NCBI GenBank assembly: GCA_015487515.1
Contig: WFPQ01000126.1
Coordinates: 1-6,963, forward strand
Reading direction: 5' to 3'
From: Hyphomicrobiales bacterium
GTDB taxonomy: Bacteria > Pseudomonadota > Alphaproteobacteria > Rhizobiales > Devosiaceae
Length of the DNA: 6,963 bases
Notes under the pieces: model-generated
The model's database searches: none
The model's input: only the letters and a program-made list of their open reading frames with translations
Told to the model about the DNA's origin: nothing
Translations under genes and position numbers: made by a program
Part shown: in pieces, positions 1-5,107 of the stretch
Layout of the letters: each line of letters begins with the position of its first letter
Position numbering within the stretch: position 1 is the stretch's first letter

Positions 1-767
1 GGGTTTCCGTTGCCATCGGGGGGGGGCCGCAGAATCCGGCCGCCAATGCCAGTTCCTTTGCCACGTTCATTACCAGCGTCATTTCCGGGGTCAGCGGTGT
101 CAGTCTGAACGCCACCATCAATGCCCTGGAAACCAAGCGGCTGGTCAGAACCCTTGCCGAGCCCAACCTGACCACCCTTTCGGGGGTTCCGGCCAGTTTT
201 CTGGCCGGGGGGCAGGTGCCCATAAGGGTGAACGATGCCAATGGCAATTCGACCCTGACCTATCGGGATTTCGGGGTGAGGCTGGAATTCACCCCGGTCG
301 TGCTCGACGAGGGACGCATACAGATTCAGCTTTCGCCCGAAGTAAGCAATATCGGCAGTTTCACCGCCACGGGGGACCCCATATTCAATACCAGAACCCT
401 GAGTGCGACCGTGGAATTGCGGGACGGACAGAGCTTTGCGGTGGCCGGATTGTTGCAGAATGACAATAATCTGAGCCAGAACCAGCTTCCGTGGCTGGGG
501 GACGTGCCGGTGCTCGGCTCCCTGTTCAAATCTTCCAGATATCAGAAGCAGGAAACCGAACTGGTGGTGATCGTAACCCCGAGACTGGTGCAGCCGGCGG
601 TACCGGGCCAACCCCTGGCAACACCGCTTGACAACAGTGTGCCGGCCAATGACGTGCAGTTTTTTGCCCTGGGCCAGATGGAAATCACCCCGCAGATAAA
701 GCGGAACTTTGAAACCGGGGCCGGAACATCAGGGCCGTTCGGCTATATAATCGACCTTGGAGAATAG
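1..767 (+). CDS. cpaC: Flp/Tad pilus outer-membrane secretin CpaC (RcpA family), C-terminal part
   Basis: This is the 3' part of a secretin gene; the 5' end lies left of the window, the first complete codon is at 3 and 254 residues are visible. Secretins form the multimeric outer-membrane channel through which the Flp pilus leaves the cell. Residues about 49-74 carry the CpaC hallmark RTLAEPNLTTLSG followed by ASFLAGGQVPI. The secretin signature covers nt 426 to about 527: GQSFAVAGL, eleven residues, then LPWLGDVPVLGSLF. It is followed by ELVVIVTPRLVQP, the usual end of the beta-barrel domain. The tail with VPANDVQFFALGQ and final GYIIDLGE resembles that of other CpaC proteins, so the C-terminus looks intact. 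The missing N-terminus would hold the signal peptide, the BON/N domains and the start of the secretin domain. A small lipoprotein gene follows after 8 nt, probably in the same operon. A G9 tract lies in the coding region at 18-26 and is read in frame as Gly-Gly-Gly. Family assignment is firm; the symbol rests on the alphaproteobacterial-type motifs. Confidence 0.93.
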   Translation, partial: VSVAIGGGPQNPAANASSFATFITSVISGVSGVSLNATINALETKRLVRTLAEPNLTTLSGVPASFLAGGQVPIRVNDANGNSTLTYRDFGVRLEFTPVVLDEGRIQIQLSPEVSNIGSFTATGDPIFNTRTLSATVELRDGQSFAVAGLLQNDNNLSQNQLPWLGDVPVLGSLFKSSRYQKQETELVVIVTPRLVQPAVPGQPLATPLDNSVPANDVQFFALGQMEITPQIKRNFETGAGTSGPFGYIIDLGE

Positions 768-775
768 GGCGGGCA

Positions 776-1021
776 ATGAACAAAAAATCATATTCAAGAG
801 CCCTGATGGTCCTGCTGGGGACCGGAGCCATGACACTGGTTCTCAGCGGGTGTGACCTGTCCTATCTGGCAAACTCGGACCGGATCACCCAAGGGGCGGG
901 TAATGGGGTAAAGGCCAACCTGGAGGGGCAGACCGTCAACCCTTCCAGCGATCAGCAATATGATGTTTCGGGACTGGGCAAAAACGGTTCCGTTATCGGT
1001 GCGCCGCCTCAAAATCCGTAA
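776..1021 (+). CDS. Small lipoprotein encoded directly after cpaC, putative tad-locus component
   Basis: An 81-aa predicted lipoprotein. Residues 1-25 form a signal peptide (basic MNKKSYSR, then a hydrophobic stretch) ending in the lipobox VLSG-Cys26, so the mature protein is only about 56 residues. The mature part has no recognisable domain, but SDRITQGAGNGVKAN followed by QTVNPSSDQQYD resembles, from memory, short lipoproteins of rhizobial and related tad/cpa clusters, where the pattern is D-x-[IV]-T-x-G-x-G-x-x-x-x-x-N then a D/N-P segment. The residue after Cys26 is Asp. The start at 776 fits the lipoprotein signal and sits 8 nt after the cpaC stop, with GGAG and GGGCGGG purine stretches upstream; translation may be coupled to cpaC. 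It occupies the place where cpaD usually lies but is far too short for a normal CpaD of roughly 200 residues and shows no CpaD features. A periplasmic accessory or secretin-associated role is inference from position only. Confidence 0.8.
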   Translation: MNKKSYSRALMVLLGTGAMTLVLSGCDLSYLANSDRITQGAGNGVKANLEGQTVNPSSDQQYDVSGLGKNGSVIGAPPQNP

Positions 1022-1028
1022 GAACAGG

Positions 1029-1044
1029 CGCTTAATCGCTTAAT
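1029..1044. repeat. 8-bp tandem direct repeat in the convergent intergenic gap
   Basis: CGCTTAAT occurs twice back to back, starting 8 nt after the stop of the small lipoprotein gene, in the 58-nt gap between two convergent genes. The gap has no GC-rich hairpin followed by a T-run on either strand. The best foldback (AGGCG...CGCTT, with a G-T pair, across the repeat) is too weak to call a terminator. The role of the repeat is unknown. Confidence 0.5.
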
Positions 1045-1079
1045 GAAGTCCGGTGGCGGGTTGTCGGGGGATTAGGAGA

Positions 1080-1595
1080 TCAGACCCTTGAGGCGGCTGC
1101 ATCGGAGAGCAACTGTATGTTGTTGGCGATGGTGAGGTTGTCCGGGTCAAGGGCTGCAGCCTTCCGGAAGTTTACCAATGCGGCCTGCAGGGAACCGCGC
1201 AGCATGTAGGAATAACCCATATTGTTGTAATACTGGGCGGTTTCGCCGGTTATCCTGCGCAGGGCGGCATAGACACGATCGGACAGGTCAAAGCGTCCCA
1301 GGCGGTCATAGGAGGCTGCAAGGCCCACATATCCTTGCGGGTTTTGCGGAGCAAGTTCGGTATATTTCTTGTAATAGGCGGCCGAATAGCCAAAATTGTT
1401 GTTCCTGAACTGGGAGCGGGCCTCCCTCAGGGCATTGGCAGCGCTGATGTTGCCGATGCCGGAAATATCGGCGATCTGGGCCGACTGGCCATTGAAGGCT
1501 CCCCCGCCAAAGCCGGTGGCAGCGCAGCCGGAAATGGAGAGCAGGGCAGCGGCAAGAATGCCATGTTTCAGGAATTTTGCGGTGCTCTGGTGCAT
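1080..1595 (-). CDS. TadD-like tetratricopeptide-repeat lipoprotein
   Basis: A 171-aa predicted lipoprotein. Residues 1-23 are a signal peptide ending in the lipobox ISG-Cys24; Ala follows the Cys, as in lipoproteins sorted to the outer membrane in E. coli. A Gly/Ser-rich linker (about 28-50) leads into three TPR units at about 54-87, 88-121 and 122-155. The third is the clearest (YYNNMGYSYMLRG, then AALVNFRKAAALDPDN). TadD of Flp pilus systems is a TPR lipoprotein needed for pilus assembly, possibly acting as a pilotin or scaffold for the secretin. The size, lipidation and position next to cpaC fit that role, but TPR lipoproteins are common and the assignment to TadD is inference. The start at 1595 is supported by a strong Shine-Dalgarno, GGAGGGG, six bases upstream of the ATG. 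The gene converges on the cpaC operon and is probably transcribed on its own, because a TTGACA element lies in the 149-nt gap behind the deaminase gene. Confidence 0.85.
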   Translation of the reverse strand: MHQSTAKFLKHGILAAALLSISGCAATGFGGGAFNGQSAQIADISGIGNISAANALREARSQFRNNNFGYSAAYYKKYTELAPQNPQGYVGLAASYDRLGRFDLSDRVYAALRRITGETAQYYNNMGYSYMLRGSLQAALVNFRKAAALDPDNLTIANNIQLLSDAAASRV

Positions 1596-1628
1596 GTTTG
1601 CCCCTCCGTAAGTTGTCTTTGCAAGACA

Positions 1629-1701
1629 CGGGTCGGATCTGTTGGGGGCATGTAAGCACAGCCATGGTTACAGAATGTCAACGGGAACGGCTTGTTGGGG
1701 G
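1629..1701 (-). repeat. 20-bp imperfect direct repeat bracketing the putative promoter
   Basis: Two copies of CCCCCAACA-N7-CCCG, read on the minus strand, lie at 1701-1682 and 1648-1629, with 14 of 20 positions identical and a 53-bp offset (about five helical turns). The first copy abuts the TTGACA element at 1681; the second covers the expected transcription start. The arrangement could be a pair of protein-binding sites, but C-rich runs are frequent in this DNA. Confidence 0.35.
1650..1681 (-). promoter_or_regulatory. Possible promoter of the TPR lipoprotein gene
   Basis: On the minus strand the perfect -35 hexamer TTGACA lies at 1681-1676. The -10 side is poor: TTACAT at 1655-1650 with a 20-nt spacer, or TGCTTA with 17 nt. 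Alphaproteobacterial promoters often have a well conserved TTGAC and a loose -10. A start near 1646 would give a leader of about 50 nt before the ATG at 1595. It lies in the only sizeable gap on this strand (1596-1744), where a new transcription unit would be expected. Confidence 0.35.
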
Positions 1702-1744
1702 ACAGTTTTGATTCAGGGTAAATTTATCGTTATGGGCCGCATGA

Positions 1745-3049
1745 TCAGCGGTCCTTGGGGGCATGGCCGGGGGCGTAATCGGCCGGATCGATGCTATCGG
1801 GGCGGCCGGCAAGAAACAGTTCGCAGCTCTGCCGGCCCGTCCGGGCAATCACCTTGCCGGACCTGATCACGGCCAGCCGGTTGGCGCGCAGACGAATGGC
1901 CTCGATCGGGTCATTGGCCTGAAACAGCACGAAATTGGCATAACAGCCCTTTTCCAGCCCGTAATTCTTCAGGCCCAGGGCCCTGGCGGCATTTTTTGTT
2001 ACCGCGTCAAAACACCAGGCCATGTCTTTTCTTGATGAGAGTTGTCCCACGTGCAGCCCCATATGGGCCACGTCCAGCATGCAGGCCCGCCCCAGGGAAT
2101 ACCAGGGGTCCATGACACAATCGGAACCAAAGGCCACGTTGATGCCTGCTGCCTTCAATTCGGCAACTCTCGTCATGCCGCGCCGTTTGGGGTAGGTGTC
2201 GTGGCGTCCCTGCAGCATGATGTTGATCAGGGGGTTGGGGATGGCGCTGAGTTCTGCCTCGGCCATCAGGGGTATCAGCTTGGAAACATAATAATTGTCC
2301 ATGGAGTGCATGGAGGTCAGGTGAGACCCTGCCACACGTCCCTGCAGCCCCAGCCGCCGGGTTTCAAAGGCCAGGGTTTCGATATGGCGGCTCATGGGGT
2401 CGTCGGTTTCATCGCAATGCATGTCGACCATCAGGCCGCGTTTTTCGGCCAGTTCGCAAAGGACCGTTATGGAACGGGCACCGTCCTGCATGGTGCGTTC
2501 GAAATGGGGAATGCCACCAACCACGTCCACCCCCATGTCAAGGGCCCGGACCAGGTTTTCCTCGCTGCCATCAGCGCGGAACAAACCATCCTGGGGAAAG
2601 GCCACCAGTTGCAGGTCCAGATAGGGGGCGACCTGTTTCCTTACTTCAAGCAGAGCCTGGACACCTTTCAATTCATCATCGCAGACATCCACGTGGGAGC
2701 GGATGGCACCGATACCCATTGCTATCGACAGGTCGCAATATTCAAGGGCCCGTTCAACGATTTCCTCAACGGTCTGTATGGGTTTGAGTTCCCCCCAAAG
2801 GCCAATTCCCTCCAGAAGGGTGCCGGAGACATTCATACGGGGGCGGCCGAGGGAAAGGGTGGCATCAAGATGAAAATGAGGATCGACAAGGGGAGGGGAG
2901 AGCAGATGGCCCCGGCCATCGATCGTGGTTCTTGCCTCGGCTTTTATGGCGGGTTCCATGGCAATGATGCGGCCGTTTTCGCAGGCCACGTCCAGATTGG
3001 TGCGGCCATCGGGAAGGGTGACGTTTTTCACGATCAGGTCAAAGGGCAT
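1745..3049 (-). CDS. Cytosine deaminase-family amidohydrolase, candidate 5-methylcytosine deaminase
   Basis: A 434-aa metal-dependent amidohydrolase (COG0402), close in length and sequence to E. coli CodA. Matching stretches include SGTLLEGIGLWGELKP (75-90), APYLDLQLVAFPQDG (141-155) and LQGRHDTYPKRRGMTR (279-294). All metal and catalytic residues known from CodA appear at a constant offset of -3: His58, His60, Gln153, His211, Glu214, His243 and Asp310; Phe151 and Trp316 match too. The exception is CodA Asp314, which is Cys311 here (GSDC at 308-311, codon at 2119-2117). Loss of that Asp marks bacterial enzymes that deaminate 5-methylcytosine to thymine, so this may be the true activity; plain cytosine or another amino-pyrimidine is the alternative. 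The protein has no signal peptide and is cytoplasmic. I chose ATG at 3049 over the longer frame from 3160: MPFDLIVKNVTLPDG is the normal family N-terminus, GGGAG lies 6 nt upstream, and the longer version would overlap the permease gene. It is last in the importer operon, 40 nt after the second permease. Confidence 0.93.
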   Translation of the reverse strand: MPFDLIVKNVTLPDGRTNLDVACENGRIIAMEPAIKAEARTTIDGRGHLLSPPLVDPHFHLDATLSLGRPRMNVSGTLLEGIGLWGELKPIQTVEEIVERALEYCDLSIAMGIGAIRSHVDVCDDELKGVQALLEVRKQVAPYLDLQLVAFPQDGLFRADGSEENLVRALDMGVDVVGGIPHFERTMQDGARSITVLCELAEKRGLMVDMHCDETDDPMSRHIETLAFETRRLGLQGRVAGSHLTSMHSMDNYYVSKLIPLMAEAELSAIPNPLINIMLQGRHDTYPKRRGMTRVAELKAAGINVAFGSDCVMDPWYSLGRACMLDVAHMGLHVGQLSSRKDMAWCFDAVTKNAARALGLKNYGLEKGCYANFVLFQANDPIEAIRLRANRLAVIRSGKVIARTGRQSCELFLAGRPDSIDPADYAPGHAPKDR

Positions 3050-3062
3050 TTCTTGCTCCCAT
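3039..3062 (-). other. Seven-codon leader ORF overlapping the deaminase start
   Basis: The upstream copy of the duplicated start module opens ATG GGA GCA AGA AAT GCC CTT TGA (MGARNAL), out of frame with the deaminase and ending 11 nt inside it. Its Shine-Dalgarno GGGAG has the same spacing as the one of the real start, so it could capture ribosomes and lower or couple deaminase translation. There is no evidence that the peptide itself matters, and it may only be a by-product of the duplication. Confidence 0.3.
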
Positions 3063-3073
3063 TGTTTGCTCCC
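3048..3073 (-). promoter_or_regulatory. Duplicated Shine-Dalgarno/start module before the deaminase gene
   Basis: On the minus strand two abutting 13-bp units lie in front of the deaminase: GGGAGCAAACAAT (3073-3061) and GGGAGCAAGAAAT (3060-3048), identical at 11 of 13 positions. The second provides the Shine-Dalgarno and the first two bases of the real ATG at 3049. The first provides an equally spaced Shine-Dalgarno for another ATG at 3062-3060. Confidence 0.7.
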
Positions 3074-3089
3074 GTTGTGGATTTCGGAC

Positions 3090-4034
3090 CTATCTCTGCC
3101 CCTTGAACCAGGGGTGCAGCAGGGCCCGGGGATATTCGGCCCGCCGGGCAACGATGACAAGGGCGATGATCGAAAGAATGTAAGGGGCCATCAGGAATAC
3201 CTGGGAAGGAATTATGGCTCCGGCCTCGGTCTGCAGACGCACCTGTAGTGCATCGAACATGCCGAACAGCAGGGCACCCAGCAGGGCCTTGCCCGGCTTC
3301 CAGCTGGCAAATATCACCAGGGCTATGCTGATCCAGCCCCTGCCATTGACCATGCCGAAGAAAAAGGCATCAAAGGCCGACATGGTCAGAAACGCACCGC
3401 CAAGGGCCATGAGGCAGGACCCGGCAACCACGGCGCCAATGCGCAGGCCATAGACCGAAAGTCCCTGGGCGTTGACGGCTTCCGGATTGTCGCCCACGGC
3501 CCGAATGGCCACGCCCAGCGGGGTGCGGCTCATCATCCACCAGACAATAACCACCATGATGAGGGCCAGCCAGGTCATGGCGGTCTGCTGAAAAACCACC
3601 GGCCCCAGAAAAGGAATGTCGGAAAGAAAGGGGACATCCATGGGCTGGAAGGGCTGGATGCGGGGGGGAGAAGAAACATCGGGCAGGGCGGTGCGATAGA
3701 TGAAGGAGGCGGAGGAGGTGGCAAACAAGGTTATGCCAAGGCCCGAAACATGCTGGGAAAGACCAAGGGGAACGGTAAGGATGGCATGGAGGAGGCCAAA
3801 CATGCCACCGGCAGCAGCCGCAGCGATCAGGCCGACCCAGAGGGGAGCCCCCAGCCAGACCGTCATCCAGCCGGTCATGGCTCCAACCACGAAAATGCCC
3901 TCGATGCCAAGGTTCAGAACCCCGGCCCTTTCGCACAGCAGGGCTCCCAGAACTCCGAATATGAGGGGGGTGGCGATGCGCAAGGAGGCAACCCAGAAAC
4001 TTTCACTAAGGAATATCTGCAAGATCTCGATCAT
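3090..4034 (-). CDS. Nucleoside/nucleobase ABC importer, inner-membrane permease 2 (BPD_transp_2, NupQ/YufQ-like)
   Basis: A 314-aa polytopic membrane protein of the branched-chain/ribose-type permease family (PF02653), in the subgroup that pairs with BMP substrate-binding proteins. The conserved ERAGVLNLGIEGIFVVGA lies at 35-52. The cytoplasmic coupling segment GVAIRAVGDNPEAVNAQGL (174-192), which contacts the ATPase, is present. Hydrophobic segments at about 17-34, 45-61, 65-88, 97-113, 152-167, 197-217, 235-262 and 277-296 form the membrane core. Its length is normal for the shorter of the two permeases. The start ATG at 4034 overlaps the stop of the upstream permease by four bases (ATGA), so translation is probably coupled. 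The two permeases would form a heterodimeric pore for nucleosides or free bases. Specificity cannot be read from the permease; the deaminase encoded next suggests pyrimidines. Confidence 0.92.
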   Translation of the reverse strand: MIEILQIFLSESFWVASLRIATPLIFGVLGALLCERAGVLNLGIEGIFVVGAMTGWMTVWLGAPLWVGLIAAAAAGGMFGLLHAILTVPLGLSQHVSGLGITLFATSSASFIYRTALPDVSSPPRIQPFQPMDVPFLSDIPFLGPVVFQQTAMTWLALIMVVIVWWMMSRTPLGVAIRAVGDNPEAVNAQGLSVYGLRIGAVVAGSCLMALGGAFLTMSAFDAFFFGMVNGRGWISIALVIFASWKPGKALLGALLFGMFDALQVRLQTEAGAIIPSQVFLMAPYILSIIALVIVARRAEYPRALLHPWFKGQR

Positions 4035-5107
4035 TGGGTATCACTCTGTCTCTTACGCTCGAAACGGACGGAAAAACGGGTGAAGAATCCGCCGATCAAT
4101 ACGCAGATCAATGAAAGGGAAACCACGAGGTCGGCAAGGAAACTGGAAACTCCCATGGCCCGGCTCATGCTGTCGGCGCCTACAAAGATGGTGGCGATGT
4201 AAAGGGCGGAAATCACCACCCCGACCGGAGAGAGACCGGCCAGCATGGCAACGACAATGCCCGCATAGCCAAAACCGGGGGAAAGGTCGGCGGTCAGATA
4301 ACCCTTGAGACCGGCCACTTCGGAAACCCCGGCCAGCCCGGCCAGGGCGCCGGAGCCGCAGGCAACCAGCAGCAGGGTGCGGTTGACATTGATGCCGGCA
4401 TGGCGGGCGGCGGAGGGATTTTCGCCCACGGCGCGGATTTTCAGGCCCAGGACGGTCCTGGAAAGAATGATGGCCACGATGATGGCGGCAACCAGGGCGA
4501 TTATCAGGCCGGCATGGATGCGCATGCGATCAAGAAGCCGGGGCAGGGCAGCCGAATCAATTATGGGCATGGACTGGGGCCAGCCCAGGCCCATGGGGTC
4601 CTTGAGGGGACCTTCGAGCATCATCTGCACGAAAATCAGGATTATGAAATTTAGCAGCAGCGAGGTGACAACCTCGTCGGCCCCAAAACGGGTTTTCAGC
4701 AATGCAGGACCAAGCATGCCCAGCGCTCCGGCCATGGCACCGGTAACAAGGACCAGGGGGATCATGAGCCACTGGGGGCCATCGACCATTCCGGTGCCGA
4801 TCCAGACTGCGGCCATGGCCCCAAGATATAGCTGGCCCTCTGCGCCGATATTCCAGAGGCGGGCCCTGAAGGCCAGGGCAACGGCCAGGCCGGTGAACAT
4901 GAGGGGAGTGGCCCGGGTCAGCATCTCGGTGAAGGAAAACACGGAGCCGAACACGCCAAAGAACATCTGCTGAAAGGCGGGAAGCACCGGAGCGCCGGCA
5001 AATGTCAGCGGGATTATGGCCAGGGCCAAAGCGGCCAGCGCCGAAATCACCGGGATATAAATGGTGGCAAGATAGGAGATGTTCTGTCTTGGTTCGATGC
5101 GTATCAT
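4031..5107 (-). CDS. Nucleoside/nucleobase ABC importer, inner-membrane permease 1 (BPD_transp_2, NupP/YufP-like)
   Basis: A 358-aa polytopic membrane protein (PF02653), the longer of the permease pair. It has a short cytoplasmic N-terminus, a first membrane segment at about 15-38, the family motif RARLWNIGAEGQLYLGA at 81-97, and the coupling segment GLKIRAVGENPSAARHAGI at 221-239. Further hydrophobic segments lie at about 62-80, 94-106, 114-135, 148-164, 199-216, 244-262, 280-308 and 322-341; the C-terminus is basic (RFSVRFERKRQ), as expected on the cytoplasmic side. The start at 5107 follows the ATPase stop with no base between (TGA then ATG) and has no good Shine-Dalgarno of its own, which points to translational coupling. 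The gene order ATPase, long permease, short permease is the usual one in this importer family (NupOPQ type in Bacillus). A four-base overlap joins it to the next gene. Confidence 0.93.
   Translation of the reverse strand: MIRIEPRQNISYLATIYIPVISALAALALAIIPLTFAGAPVLPAFQQMFFGVFGSVFSFTEMLTRATPLMFTGLAVALAFRARLWNIGAEGQLYLGAMAAVWIGTGMVDGPQWLMIPLVLVTGAMAGALGMLGPALLKTRFGADEVVTSLLLNFIILIFVQMMLEGPLKDPMGLGWPQSMPIIDSAALPRLLDRMRIHAGLIIALVAAIIVAIILSRTVLGLKIRAVGENPSAARHAGINVNRTLLLVACGSGALAGLAGVSEVAGLKGYLTADLSPGFGYAGIVVAMLAGLSPVGVVISALYIATIFVGADSMSRAMGVSSFLADLVVSLSLICVLIGGFFTRFSVRFERKRQSDTQ

Noticed and set aside
1022..1079. Bidirectional terminator between the convergent genes
   Set aside because: No stem longer than about five pairs (one of them G-T) and no T-run on either strand. 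Termination here may be Rho-dependent or further inside the genes.
1702..1744. Intrinsic terminator after the deaminase gene
   Set aside because: The minus strand after the stop codon is AT-rich, but I found no stable GC-rich stem followed by a T-run.
2042..3106. Open frame of about 350 codons on the + strand opposite the deaminase gene
   Set aside because: It is an antisense shadow: rich in Gly and His, with no recognisable motif, while the opposite strand encodes a full-length amidohydrolase with all catalytic residues.
3050..3160. 37-residue N-terminal extension of the deaminase
   Set aside because: It is the non-coding 40-nt gap plus an overlap with the end of the permease gene read in another frame. 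The family N-terminus and a good Shine-Dalgarno support the start at 3049.
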